From: an uncultured Clostridia bacterium
Lineage (GTDB): Bacteria > Bacillota > Clostridia > TANB77 > CAG-508
Assembly: GCA_934153805.1 (NCBI GenBank)
Contig: CAKPFO010000001.1
Span: 41,531 to 105,530, forward strand
Direction: 5' to 3'
Length of the DNA: 64,000 nucleotides
The translations under genes and the position numbers were made by a program. How positions within the stretch are numbered: position 1 is the stretch's first letter; every line of letters starts with the position of its first letter. The notes under the pieces were generated by a model. The model saw only the letters and a program-made list of their open reading frames with translations, was not told the origin of the DNA and did not search any database. Positions 54,070 through 63,223 of the stretch are shown here, one piece after another.

Positions 54070-55026
54070 CTATATTTCTTCCCATTCTATCAATTCAATT
54101 TTATTAGAAATATACCCTTCATTTTCTTCTACTGATGATGTTAACTCTGTAGACATATATTTTTTATTATCGTCTACAAATATCGTTACAACTGGATTAT
54201 CTACTCTTTTGTTTAGCACTACTGCTCCTAAAAAATTTGCACCAGAAGAAATCCCTACTCCTATGCCTAATTCTTTTGCAATTTTTTTAGACATATTTAT
54301 TGCATCATCATCATTTACTACTATTACTTTATCGATAAAATTCTTATCTATAAGTTCTGGAACAAAATTGTTTCCTATTCCTTCTATTTTATGACTGGCA
54401 ATTACTCTATTTTGAGATAACACTGGCATTTTATCTGGTTCTACTGCACATATAATTGTTTTGTTATTTACTTTTTTTAGTTTTTTACCAATTCCCATTA
54501 TGGTTCCGCCTGTTCCTACTCCACTTACAAAGCCTCCTATTGGTTCACATATTTGCTTTAATATTTCTTCTGCTGTTGTATTATAGTGTGCTAATATATT
54601 ATTGCTGTTTGAAAATTGATTTAGTAAAAACGCTTTTTCTTTTGTAGTAAATCTCTTTGCTTCTCGTATACATCTTGAAAAGCCTCCTTCTTTAATTGTA
54701 TATGTTTGTACTTTTGCTCCATAGCTTTTTATTAATTCTTTCCTTTCATTTGATACCCAGTCTGGCATAAATATATATACTGGGCTTTTTATTTTTGCTC
54801 CTATTGCTGCCAAAGAAATTCCTGTATTTCCACTTGTTGCTTCTACTATTGTTTGACCTTTTTTTAGTTCTCCTTTTTGAATTGCATCATTTACTATGTA
54901 TTGTACTATTCTATCTTTTATGCTTCCCGTCAAATTGTAATATTCTAATTTTACATATAGATAATTTGGCTCTCCATTATATCTGTATTTAATTTTTATT
55001 ATTGGCGTATTTCCTATGATACTCAT
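54070..55026 (-). CDS. Cysteine synthase-like PLP enzyme
   Basis: 318 residues, fold type II PLP enzyme. The Schiff-base Lys is in LTGSIKDR (near 38), the substrate loop is TSGNTGISLA, and the phosphate-binding loop is GVGTGGTIMG. These fit cysteine synthase (CysK/CysM), which makes Cys from O-acetylserine and sulfide; the SSGANFLGA motif also fits. An extra C-terminal stretch (YISNKIELIEWEEI) is unusual. AAAGGAATG precedes ATG 55026. It sits between two paralogous unknown genes and has no sulfur-assimilation neighbour, so a related beta-replacing activity is possible. Confidence 0.88.
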   Translation of the reverse strand: MSIIGNTPIIKIKYRYNGEPNYLYVKLEYYNLTGSIKDRIVQYIVNDAIQKGELKKGQTIVEATSGNTGISLAAIGAKIKSPVYIFMPDWVSNERKELIKSYGAKVQTYTIKEGGFSRCIREAKRFTTKEKAFLLNQFSNSNNILAHYNTTAEEILKQICEPIGGFVSGVGTGGTIMGIGKKLKKVNNKTIICAVEPDKMPVLSQNRVIASHKIEGIGNNFVPELIDKNFIDKVIVVNDDDAINMSKKIAKELGIGVGISSGANFLGAVVLNKRVDNPVVTIFVDDNKKYMSTELTSSVEENEGYISNKIELIEWEEI

Positions 55027-55073
55027 TTAATCACATTCCTTTCTTGTAACATTAATATGTTTATATTCTCCAA

Positions 55074-55119
55074 AAAGAACATCTAATTTTACTTATTTAA
55101 GTAAAATTAGATGTTCTTT
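55074..55119. terminator. Perfect 22-bp stem terminator
   Basis: AAAGAACATCTAATTTTACT and its complement around two bases, three bases after the stop of the gene at 55122. It has a T-run on the minus strand. Confidence 0.88.
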
Positions 55120-55121
55120 GT

Positions 55122-55565
55122 TTAAGTTAAATTCTTATTGTAAAGGCTCATGATTTCATCCCAACTACCTATACAGTATGCTTTATAAAAACTTTTGCAG
55201 AATTCATCATTTGCCGGAAAAGAGGCTAAATATTTCTCATTTAGATTAACAATTTTGTAATCATTTAGTGATATTTTTCCCTCTTCTGCAAAAAATATAG
55301 CTAATGCTACTAGCTGTTCTTTTTTTGTAACTATTATTGTTGCATTTTCTCGTAAAAGCCGTTTTATTATTTCCTTCAAGTTTTCTTTTGCAGAACATTC
55401 AAGGGTATCAAATAAGGAATACTTTTTTAATCCGTCATTAAATGCTTCCTTGTTGTCTGCTGAACTTTGCATCTCTTTCCGTGCTTGCATTTTACTTTCA
55501 TGTATAAATGCTACATACTTTGCTGTTTCATCAAAAGCTTTTTGTAATACATACGTATTATTCAT
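55122..55565 (-). CDS. Unknown small protein, paralogue of the gene at 53553
   Basis: 147 residues: a helical N-terminal half (AFDETAKYVAFIHESKMQARKE) and a C-terminal half with KEQLVALAIFFAEEG, DYKIVNLNEKYL and FCKSFYKAYC. It aligns by eye with the protein at 53553 over the last 60 residues. GGAGG precedes ATG 55565. Unknown function. It has its own terminator and its own gap of 178 bases before the divergent phosphoesterase gene. Confidence 0.7.
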   Translation of the reverse strand: MNNTYVLQKAFDETAKYVAFIHESKMQARKEMQSSADNKEAFNDGLKKYSLFDTLECSAKENLKEIIKRLLRENATIIVTKKEQLVALAIFFAEEGKISLNDYKIVNLNEKYLASFPANDEFCKSFYKAYCIGSWDEIMSLYNKNLT

Positions 55566-55743
55566 GTGGTCTCCTCCTTTATGTTTTATATACGATTATT
55601 TACTTTTTTAGTATAGCATGTTCACATTCTTTTTTCAAGTGATGTGGTTTTGGTGTTGTATTTTTTTCATTTTTATTATATAATATTTTCAGTTTGTAAA
55701 AGAGATAAACTAGGTTTATGCCTTTTAGAAAGGGTGGTGTAAA

Positions 55744-56535
55744 ATGGAAAAAGTTGCTATTATTTCAGATGTTCACGGTAATTTAACTGCTCTAAATGCC
55801 GTTTTAAAAGATATTGATTCTAAAGGAATTACTAAAATATATTGTTTGGGCGATAGTGTTATTAAATGTGCTCGTCCAGATAAAGTTGTTGATATTTTAA
55901 AAGATAGATGTGAAGTTATTTTAAAAGGTAATTGTGATGAGGTTGTTTGTAGACCTAATGTAGAACCCGGAAAATTTTGGAGTAGAGATATTATTGGTGA
56001 TGCAAGAGCGGATTTTTTATATAACTGCCCTGTTTGCACTGAATTTTATATTAGTGGCCATTTAGTAAGATTATTTCACGCTTCTCCATTTAGCTTAGAA
56101 CATATATTTAATCCAATGTTTAATAACTCTGACAATCTATATTATGATATTATTAGAGACCCAGAAGATTTATTTAAAAATACAGAGTTTATAGGAAAAA
56201 CAGATAAAGATCCTATACCTGATGTTATTGGTTATGGCCATTTGCATACTCCTAACTTATTTAGATTTAAAAATAAAACTATTTTTAATGTTGGCAGTGT
56301 AGGCATACCTATTGAGATGATGAATGATGATGAAAATGATTCTACAAATCGTTTCTCGACTATGGCTTCTTATATGTTTTTGGAAGGGGAACTTAATTCT
56401 AAAAAGTTAAGTAGTTTTAATATCACTTTAGTTAGAGTTCCTTATTGTATAGATGATGAAATTGAAGCTCTAGAAAATTCTAACATGCCTAATAAAGACA
56501 TGATTATTAAAAGTCTAAAAACAGCTATTCACTAA
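55744..56535 (+). CDS. Calcineurin-like metallophosphoesterase
   Basis: 263 residues. The dinuclear metal motifs are SDVHGN (near 8), YCLGDSVIKC (GD), LKGNCDEVV (GNCD), FHASP and GYGHLHTPNLF (GHLH), in the order of the superfamily. It resembles the YfcE/diadenosine-type small phosphodiesterases. GGGTGGTG precedes ATG 55744. It is followed 83 bases later by a UDP-sugar pyrophosphorylase gene, with no functional link known. Confidence 0.88.
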   Translation: MEKVAIISDVHGNLTALNAVLKDIDSKGITKIYCLGDSVIKCARPDKVVDILKDRCEVILKGNCDEVVCRPNVEPGKFWSRDIIGDARADFLYNCPVCTEFYISGHLVRLFHASPFSLEHIFNPMFNNSDNLYYDIIRDPEDLFKNTEFIGKTDKDPIPDVIGYGHLHTPNLFRFKNKTIFNVGSVGIPIEMMNDDENDSTNRFSTMASYMFLEGELNSKKLSSFNITLVRVPYCIDDEIEALENSNMPNKDMIIKSLKTAIH

Positions 56536-56618
56536 TTTGTATTTTATGTATATTATAAATTAGTAATAGTATTACTAACTAAATAGAATATTAATTAATT
56601 TTCTATTTTTACTTTATT

Positions 56619-57875
56619 ATGAAAGTGTTTGATTATTATATGGATTATTTTCAGAAAGCAAGTAATATATTAAAAAACTATAGTCAAGAACATTTACTTA
56701 CTTTTTATAATGAACTAGACGATTCTCAAAAAGAATTATTGTGTAAACAAATATGTAGTATTGATTTTGCTCAGATATTTAACTTATATGAGGCTTCAAA
56801 AAAAGATGAGGTTATCCCTTGTAATTTAATAGAACCTTTACCTTATTTTGATAAAAGTAAACTTTCTAAAGACGAATTAGATACATATGTGCGAATTGGA
56901 GAAGGTTGTATAAAAAAATCACAATTTGCCGTTGTTACAATGGCTGGTGGTCAAGGTACTAGACTTGGTTATAAAGGTCCTAAAGGTACTTTTGAATTAG
57001 ATATTGTTCCTAAAAAATCTTTATTTGAAATATTATGCGATAATTTAAAAAGAGCAAATGCTAAATATAATATTACTATTCCTTGGTACATTATGACTAG
57101 TATTTATAATGATGAGGACACAAAAAATTTTTTTATGGAGCATAACTTCTTTGGTTATCCAAAAAGTTCTGTTTACTTTTTTAAACAATCTCAATTACCT
57201 TTAATAGATGTTAATGCCAACTTAATTTTGGAAGAAACTTATAAAGTAAAGGAAGCTTCTAATGGTAATGGTGACGTTTTTGAAGCTCTTAAACGAAGCA
57301 ATTTAATTGAAGATATGAAACGTAAAAATATAAAGTGGATATTTTTTAGTGGAGTGGATAATGTAACTTTAGATATAGTAGACCCTGTTTTTTTAGGATT
57401 AACCATTAATAGTGGTTTGCAAATTTCTTCTAAAACTTTATTAAAGAAAGATGTAAATTCTGCTGATTGGGTCTTTGCAAAAAGAAACGGCAAGCCTGCT
57501 ATTATTAATAGTTGTCATTTAACTGAAGAAATGAAAATTGCAAAAGATTGTTCAGGTCATGATTTATATAGAGAAATTAATATGCTTGCACATATTTTTA
57601 GTATTTCTGCAATTGAATTAGTTGCTAATAAAAAACTTCCTTATCATAGGGCATTTAAAAAGAATACATTTGTTAATGAAGAAGGAATGAAGCAAGTTCC
57701 GGAAAGTCCAAATACATTCAAGTTTGAAACTTTTATATTTGATGCATTTTCATATTTTGATGATATTTTGCTTTTGCGTGTAAATGATATTGATGAATTT
57801 GCTCCTATTAAGGATTTTAATGGGGTTCATAATCCTGAAATTGCTAAAGATTTGTATATAAGAAAATGGCATTAA
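56619..57875 (+). CDS. UTP-hexose-1-phosphate/HexNAc-1-phosphate uridylyltransferase (UDPGP family)
   Basis: 418 residues of the eukaryote-type UDP-sugar pyrophosphorylase family (UAP1/UDPGP). The nucleotide-binding motif MAGGQGTRLGYKGPKG is near 108, then WYIMTSIYND, and FKQSQLPLID, NGNGDVFEAL, and FFSGVDNVTLDIVDP follow in order; these are family hallmarks. It makes UDP-sugar from sugar-1-phosphate and UTP; the substrate is not readable. No ribosome site is seen before ATG 56619. A strong terminator follows. Confidence 0.87.
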   Translation: MKVFDYYMDYFQKASNILKNYSQEHLLTFYNELDDSQKELLCKQICSIDFAQIFNLYEASKKDEVIPCNLIEPLPYFDKSKLSKDELDTYVRIGEGCIKKSQFAVVTMAGGQGTRLGYKGPKGTFELDIVPKKSLFEILCDNLKRANAKYNITIPWYIMTSIYNDEDTKNFFMEHNFFGYPKSSVYFFKQSQLPLIDVNANLILEETYKVKEASNGNGDVFEALKRSNLIEDMKRKNIKWIFFSGVDNVTLDIVDPVFLGLTINSGLQISSKTLLKKDVNSADWVFAKRNGKPAIINSCHLTEEMKIAKDCSGHDLYREINMLAHIFSISAIELVANKKLPYHRAFKKNTFVNEEGMKQVPESPNTFKFETFIFDAFSYFDDILLLRVNDIDEFAPIKDFNGVHNPEIAKDLYIRKWH

Positions 57876-57931
57876 ATTTCTGTTATATTTATCTTTTATA
57901 GAAAGTAAGCATTATGATATTTCAGAGTATA

Positions 57932-57974
57932 AAAAATAGCACATATGACTTTTTTAGTTATATGTGCTATTTTT
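57932..57974. terminator. Bidirectional terminator
   Basis: Perfect arms AAAAATAGCACATAT and complement around a 13-base loop; between convergent genes ending at 57875 and 58059. Confidence 0.85.
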
Positions 57975-58058
57975 ATTTACTTTTGCTTTCCTATTTTAAT
58001 TGCTTTTTTTATCATTTACTTGTTCTTTTTTGTCCAATTTTGCTTACTTTATTTTTCT

Positions 58059-58817
58059 TTACTTATTTTTATTTTCTATTTTTTTTATTCTTTTTTCAAT
58101 TTCACTTTTTTGTTCTTCTACTTGCTCTTTTATTTCTTGCTTTTTCTCTTTTATTTTAATTTTAACAGCTTCTAACTTTGGATATGCATTTAATAATCTT
58201 CTATGAAGAACAGATTTACTTTGCAATATTTCTTTTACCTTTTTAGTCATCTCTTCTGTGTTATCTAATTCTTTTCCAAAATCTTTTTCTGTCTTCTTTA
58301 CATATCTTATTACTATTCCTGATACAATGTTATCAACTATATAAATTACTAATAAAACTGATGATAAAATATTTAATGCTATTTCTGGTAATTGTTCTAT
58401 TTTGCCTATTAAAAATGGATTTGACACATACATAATAAATAGTCCTAATAATCCAAATGGAATAATTGTGTTTAAGCAAACTCTTCCGTTTATATTAAAT
58501 TTCTTTTGACTATAATCCCACCATCTAGCTTTGAATATTTTTTCCATAAAATAACTAGTTAAATATTCTAGAGTACCACATATGATGATTGCCATAAAGA
58601 ATAATACAACAGGGTCATTTGTGTACTTTCGTAACAATATTGTTATTAATATAGCTCCATAACCATATATAGGGCAATATGGTCCTATTAGAAAACCTCT
58701 ATTTATAAACCTTTTGTATTGTATTAATTTACATGTAACCTCCATTATCCATCCACATATAGCATATGTCATAAACAATAGAAAATATACTCTTAAATCT
58801 ATTCCAAATAATATCAT
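58059..58817 (-). CDS. CmpB-type putative ABC transporter permease (PF06541 family)
   Basis: 252 residues with five or six membrane spans in the first 180 residues. The family pattern is seen in YAICGWIMEVTCK, NRGFLIGPYCPIYGYGA and WWDYSQKKFNINGRVCL. A long Lys/Glu coiled coil ends the protein (about 195-252). The family is named after CmpB of Firmicutes, but its function is not established, and no partner ATPase is nearby. The first ATG (58817) has a weak site, AAGGGACG, upstream. Confidence 0.85.
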   Translation of the reverse strand: MILFGIDLRVYFLLFMTYAICGWIMEVTCKLIQYKRFINRGFLIGPYCPIYGYGAILITILLRKYTNDPVVLFFMAIIICGTLEYLTSYFMEKIFKARWWDYSQKKFNINGRVCLNTIIPFGLLGLFIMYVSNPFLIGKIEQLPEIALNILSSVLLVIYIVDNIVSGIVIRYVKKTEKDFGKELDNTEEMTKKVKEILQSKSVLHRRLLNAYPKLEAVKIKIKEKKQEIKEQVEEQKSEIEKRIKKIENKNK

Positions 58818-59048
58818 TTATATTCACGTCCCTTTTCTAGTTATAAACTTCACTTTTTGTTTTTTAGATTATATCATTGTTTTATCTTTATTTAAAGTAC
58901 TTGTCTATTTTTTATTTCATTTTCCAATTACATTATTGGCTATGTCTTTGTTTATTTTTATTTAACATTTAAAATGATATTTTATTATAGTATTTTTTTG
59001 TTACTTTTACTGTTTTTATACTTAGTTAAGACATATATTTAATTAACT

Positions 59049-59402
59049 TTATATTGCTTGCTTTATATGATTAATTGTTCTTTTTCCATTATTTATATAC
59101 ACTTCTATAACATCAATTCTAATAAATTCATTTTGCAAATTTCTTGAATACACATAATATCTTATTGAATTTAAAAGATGTCTCTTTTTATTATCATCTA
59201 CCGCTTCTGCTGCAAAACCATATTTTTGACTTGTCCTAGTTTTTACCTCTATAAATACTATCTCATCTTTATCTAACGCTATAATATCTATCTCCCCTTG
59301 AGTACATTCAAAATTTCTTTCTAGTATTTTGTAGCCTAAACTATGTAAGTATTCTGAGGCTATATCCTCTCCTACTCTTCCTCTAGCTTGTTTATAATAC
59401 AT
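59049..59402 (-). CDS. yraN: YraN/UPF0102 family endonuclease-like protein
   Basis: 117 residues, with the Holliday-junction-resolvase-like core: GEDIASEYLHSLGYKILERNF (split here; core GYKILERNF), GEIDIIALDKDEIVFIEVKTR (D and E-x-K catalytic pattern as EVK). The start ATG 59402 lies two bases after the dprA stop. It ends a comM-dprA-yraN operon, an order seen across many Bacillota. Confidence 0.93.
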   Translation of the reverse strand: MYYKQARGRVGEDIASEYLHSLGYKILERNFECTQGEIDIIALDKDEIVFIEVKTRTSQKYGFAAEAVDDNKKRHLLNSIRYYVYSRNLQNEFIRIDVIEVYINNGKRTINHIKQAI

Positions 59403-59404
59403 CT

Positions 59405-60379
59405 CTACTCCTTTATTTTTATATAATTTCCCGGCATGCTTTCTATGTATCCTTCTATTTCCATCATAGTCAATTTTGTATTTAAATCTGATATGTTAAT
59501 ATCTAATATTCTTGAAATTTCATTTTTATCCATTGGTTTTTTCTCTAATAAATTATATATTGGCTGATACTTTGCATCTATATTTTCTCTTTTTTCTTTT
59601 ACACTTGCCTCTTGCTTACAATTTACTTTAGTTTCCTTTACTCTTTTATCGTTAAAATTCTTTGTTTTACAATCTATATATTTTGTAAAATTTTCTTTAA
59701 ATCGTTCTATTTTATTAGTACTATATAAGTCTTCTTGTAATTCTTTTAGTATTTCATTTACATTAGTAACTAAATATGCTCCTTTTTTTATTAAATTATT
59801 TGTTCCTACACCTGTTTTTTCTCCTAATCTCCCCGGAATACAAAAGACCTTTTTATCTTGCATAAACGCATGAGTTGCAGTATTTGAACTTCCGCTTCTA
59901 AACTTTGCTTCTATCACTAGCACACCTTTTGACAAACCTGCTATAATTCTATTTCTTATTGGAAATTTTGACACATCTGCTTCAACATCTGGTGGATATT
60001 CACTAATAATTGCACCACCATTTTCTATAATTTGCTTTGCTAATTCTATATTTTCTTCTGGATAAATATTATTTAGACCTGAGCCTATTACAGCAATAGT
60101 CTTTCCTAATTCACTCATAGAGCTTTGATGGCAAACACTATCTATTCCAATAGCTAAGCCGCTCACCACTGTTATTCCTAACCTAGAAATTTCCTTGGCA
60201 AATTCTTTTGCATAGTACTTACCATATTCTGTACTATCTCTCGTTCCTACTATTGCTATGCATTTATTATTTAATATTTCGGGATTTCCTGTTACATACA
60301 ATTTTTGCGGATGCTTTTTTATTTTTAATAACTGCTTTGGATATAAATTGTCAGTTTCTTCGATTTCATAAATTTTCAT
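59405..60379 (-). CDS. dprA: DNA-processing protein DprA/Smf
   Basis: Single-strand DNA-binding mediator that loads RecA during transformation; 324 residues. The Rossmann-like core has CIAIVGTRDSTEYG, VVSGLAIGIDSVCH, AVIGSGLNNIYPEEN, FPIRNRIIAGLSKGVLVIEA, RSGSSNTATHA, VFCIPGRLG and GTNNLIKKGA. A linker and a C-terminal winged helix (PMDKNEISRILDIN) follow. ATG 60379 follows AGGAATGTG. It stands between comM and yraN. DprA is also common in non-competent bacteria. Confidence 0.95.
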   Translation of the reverse strand: MKIYEIEETDNLYPKQLLKIKKHPQKLYVTGNPEILNNKCIAIVGTRDSTEYGKYYAKEFAKEISRLGITVVSGLAIGIDSVCHQSSMSELGKTIAVIGSGLNNIYPEENIELAKQIIENGGAIISEYPPDVEADVSKFPIRNRIIAGLSKGVLVIEAKFRSGSSNTATHAFMQDKKVFCIPGRLGEKTGVGTNNLIKKGAYLVTNVNEILKELQEDLYSTNKIERFKENFTKYIDCKTKNFNDKRVKETKVNCKQEASVKEKRENIDAKYQPIYNLLEKKPMDKNEISRILDINISDLNTKLTMMEIEGYIESMPGNYIKIKE

Positions 60380-60394
60380 AAATACTCACATTCC

Positions 60395-61927
60395 TTATTT
60401 CCAGTATTTTTTATCTAAATTTCTATATTGAATTGCTTCAGAAATATGATTTACTTCTATATTTTCTTTTCCATCTAAATCTGCAATTGTTCGAGCTACC
60501 TTTAAAATTCTTCCATGGGCTCTTGCACTTAGTCCTAAAGTATCAAAAGCTTTTCTTAATATAGTTTTACTAGTTTCATCTAATTTACAATATCTATCTA
60601 TTAGTTTTGGTGTCAATTCAGAATTTGAATATATTTCTAAATCTTTATATCTTTCTAACTGTATTTTTCTTGCCTTATTTACTCTTACTTTTATCTCTTC
60701 TGATGTTTCTACTTTCTGCGTACTTTGCATTTTTTCATATCTTACTGGTGCTACTTCTACTTGAATATCTATTCTATCTAGTAGTGGTCCGCTTATTTTT
60801 CCCATGTAACGTTGTATAGCCTGAGGCGTGCATGTACACTGTTTATCTTTCGAGCCATAAAATCCACAAGGACATGGGTTCATTGAAGCTACTAACATAA
60901 AATTGCAAGGATATGTTAAAGTCGCATTAACTCTACCTATTGTTATAGTTCCATCTTCTAGAGGCCCTCTCATTACCTCTAATGTGTTTTTATTAAACTC
61001 TGGTAATTCATCTAAAAACAATACCCCGTTATGTGATAAGCTTATTTCTCCAGGCTTTGGAATTCTTCCACCACCAACTAACGATGTTACAGAAATAGTA
61101 TGATGTGGTGCTCTAAATGGTCTTGAGGTAATTAGCGGAGTTTGTTTAGTTAATATTCCTGCAACACTATGTATTTTTGTAGTTTCTAGTGCTTCATCAA
61201 AACTAAGTTCTGGTAAAATTGAAGGTATTCTTCTTGCCATCATTGTTTTTCCTGAACCCGGACTACCTATCAAAAGGCAATTATGTCCTCCTGCTGCCGC
61301 AATTTCTAAAGCCCTTTTTATATTCTCTTGCCCTTTTACTTCTGAAAAGTCTAACAAATACTCATTTTGCTTATTAAACAATTCTTCTACATTAGTTTTG
61401 TAAGTTTGGATATTAGTTTCAGAATTTAAATATTTTACAACTTGAACTAAACTTTCAGCACCTAGCACTTGTATTCCTTCTACAACAGATGCCTCTTTCG
61501 CATTTTCTATTGGAACAATAATCTTTTCAATGCCAAGCCTTTTTGCCTCAATACACATAGGAAGTACCCCATCTACTTTATTAATGCTTCCATCTAAAGA
61601 CAGTTCTCCTATAAATACAGTTTTTTCTAAATTTTCGCTTTTTATTTCACCCATACAAGATAGGACACCTATTGCTATTGGTAAATCGAAAAAAGAACCT
61701 TCTTTTTTTGTGTCTGCTGGAGCTAAATTTATTACTATTTTTCTACTTTGCAGTTCAAATCCAGAATTTCTAATAGCTGTTCTAACCCTTTCTTTTGACT
61801 CTTTAATACTAGTGTCTGGAAGACCTACTACCTCCCAACCAGGCATTCCTCCAAAAATATCTACTTGCACAGAAATTAGATATCCTTCTAATCCTATTAG
61901 GGACATACTTTTTATTATTGATAACAT
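60395..61927 (-). CDS. comM: ComM/YifB-family AAA ATPase (Mg chelatase-like)
   Basis: 510 residues, the family's usual length. An N-terminal Lon-protease-like domain (VSVQVDIFGGMPGWEVVGLPDTSIKES, in parts) is followed by the AAA core: Walker A LLIGSPGSGKTMMARR near 212, Walker B VLFLDELPEF near 295, and ASMNPCPCGFYGS with Cys residues that bind a metal, then the C-terminal Mg chelatase domain (ARAHGRILKVARTIADL). In Gram-negative bacteria ComM helps branch migration during transformation. The start at ATG 61927 follows AAAGGAAAAG. It is the first gene of the comM-dprA-yraN operon. Confidence 0.96.
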   Translation of the reverse strand: MLSIIKSMSLIGLEGYLISVQVDIFGGMPGWEVVGLPDTSIKESKERVRTAIRNSGFELQSRKIVINLAPADTKKEGSFFDLPIAIGVLSCMGEIKSENLEKTVFIGELSLDGSINKVDGVLPMCIEAKRLGIEKIIVPIENAKEASVVEGIQVLGAESLVQVVKYLNSETNIQTYKTNVEELFNKQNEYLLDFSEVKGQENIKRALEIAAAGGHNCLLIGSPGSGKTMMARRIPSILPELSFDEALETTKIHSVAGILTKQTPLITSRPFRAPHHTISVTSLVGGGRIPKPGEISLSHNGVLFLDELPEFNKNTLEVMRGPLEDGTITIGRVNATLTYPCNFMLVASMNPCPCGFYGSKDKQCTCTPQAIQRYMGKISGPLLDRIDIQVEVAPVRYEKMQSTQKVETSEEIKVRVNKARKIQLERYKDLEIYSNSELTPKLIDRYCKLDETSKTILRKAFDTLGLSARAHGRILKVARTIADLDGKENIEVNHISEAIQYRNLDKKYWK

Positions 61928-62278
61928 AAACTTTTCCTTTCTTTTGGATAATTTAACCAGAATTGGTTTGAATTTTATTTCGAATTAAAATAGTATTAAC
62001 ATAATACAATGATTTTGTACTTTTGTAAATAGTTTTTTTCAAGTTTCTTGAAATTGATATTTAATACAATCACAACATTTGATGTAATCTCATATGATAA
62101 TATTATCGTTTCTATAACTTTTTAAGATAATATTTCTAGTTACTACTCATCACATTTTCAGAGCAGTAACTATATTTATCTTCTAATTCTTAGTTTATAA
62201 TACAAAAATTGTTTTGCAAAACTTAATTTTATATGCTTTGTTTTTTGCTTTATAATTTAATGCAAAATATTTGTCATT

Positions 62279-62304
62279 ATAAAAAATTGCATAGCAATTT
62301 TTTT
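62279..62304 (-). terminator. Intrinsic terminator of the 55-residue gene
   Basis: AAAAAAATTGC-TAT-GCAATTTTTT on the minus strand, 17 bases after the stop. Confidence 0.7.
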
Positions 62305-62320
62305 ATACGGCTTCTATTGC

Positions 62321-62488
62321 CTAGTATAATTTCAAAGTGTCTTCAATTATGTATGAAACAGGCAGAATATTATCATTATCTGCTTTTATTTTAAAAAAGT
62401 GAAATCCTGTTTTTTTATCTTCGAATACTGAAATTATGATATCTCCACAATGCTTACCATTGTTTTTTGAATTATTAGTAATTTTCAA
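62321..62488 (-). CDS. Small unknown protein, 55 residues, TTG start
   Basis: A TTG start at 62488 lies six bases after GAGGTG, and the frame ends in TAG at 62321. The protein begins MKITNNSKNNGKHCGDII and continues with a hydrophobic-alternating stretch, ISVFEDKKTGFHFFKIK, then NILPVSYIIEDTLKLY. No family recognised; no signal peptide. A terminator follows 17 bases downstream, and codon use resembles the neighbours, which supports a real gene. It would be missed by annotation that requires ATG or longer frames. Confidence 0.6.
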   Translation of the reverse strand: MKITNNSKNNGKHCGDIIISVFEDKKTGFHFFKIKADNDNILPVSYIIEDTLKLY

Positions 62489-62673
62489 AATTAGCACCTC
62501 TTTTCTTCTGTATTTCCTAAAAAATACGAAAATTTATATAAAGATATCACATTTATTTTAAAAAGTTTGTCGAAAAATGTCTTTTAGGTCAAATTTCTTA
62601 AATTTTATTTGATTTTTGTTTATCTTTATTTATAAGTTAAATGAGGTGCTAATCTATTTTTATTATTAATTTG

Positions 62674-63090
62674 TTATTCTATTGGAATGTATTTCTTTTC
62701 TGGTAATTCTTTTCTTCTTTCCTTTTTAGGAACTTCAATTGTTAATGTTCCGTTCTTAAATTTAGCTTTAATATCTTCTTCAGTTATATCTTCTCCTATA
62801 TAAAAGCTTCTAGAACATTCTCCTGAATATCTTTCTTTACGTACAAATTTACCTTTTTCTTCATTATTTTCTTCTTTATTTACTTGTGCATGTACTGTTA
62901 GATATCCATCTTGTATATTTAATTTTATTCCTTCTTTGTCATATCCTGGTAAATCAATGTCAATTACGTATTCGTCCTTCTTTTCTTTAATATCTGTTTT
63001 CATTAATTTACTTTCTCCCTCATTAAAAAATGAATCTCCAAACATATCCTCGAATAAATCAAAATCATGTCTTCTAGGTATCATCATCAT
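62674..63090 (-). CDS. Small heat shock protein, Hsp20/alpha-crystallin family
   Basis: ATP-independent chaperone that holds unfolding proteins, 138 residues from ATG 63090, eight bases after AAAGGAG. The N-terminal part begins MIPRRHDFDLFEDMFG. The crystallin domain (about residues 36-125) contains DIDLPGYDKEGIKLNI, the GxLTVHAQ-type DGYLTVHAQ, and the final A-x-x-K-NGTLTIEVPK (IxI/V-type). The upstream region has a CIRCE operator. Confidence 0.95.
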   Translation of the reverse strand: MMMIPRRHDFDLFEDMFGDSFFNEGESKLMKTDIKEKKDEYVIDIDLPGYDKEGIKLNIQDGYLTVHAQVNKEENNEEKGKFVRKERYSGECSRSFYIGEDITEEDIKAKFKNGTLTIEVPKKERRKELPEKKYIPIE

Positions 63091-63181
63091 AAAAATCAAC
63101 TCCTTTAAATTTATTTATGTGTTGACACTTGATGGGAGTGGCACATATTTATGATAAATATTCTTTATCATTTTCGAGTAT

Positions 63182-63209
63182 ATTATACATCTGATTTTAG
63201 CAATGTCAA
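63182..63209 (-). promoter_or_regulatory. Sigma-A promoter of hsp20
   Basis: On the minus strand, TTGACA (63204-63209), a 16-base spacer and TATAAT (63182-63187). Both boxes are perfect consensus. The -35 box lies inside the CIRCE element. Confidence 0.85.
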
Positions 63210-63223
63210 TACGAGAGTGCTAA
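63197..63223 (-). promoter_or_regulatory. CIRCE (HrcA) operator of hsp20
   Basis: TTAGCAATG-N9-GAGTGCTAA, against the consensus TTAGCACTC-N9-GAGTGCTAA: one arm is perfect, the other differs at two positions, and the spacer is exactly 9. It overlaps the -35 box, so HrcA should block hsp20 transcription until heat stress. Confidence 0.9.

Larger units (their letters stand above)
61928..62673. other. 746-base gap between comM and hsp20 holding one small gene
   Basis: A+T-rich. Besides the 55-residue gene at 62321-62488 and its terminator, a weak inverted repeat (AGTTACT / AGTAACT, near 62136-62171) is seen. The comM promoter must lie near 61930-62050 but was not assigned. Confidence 0.5.
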
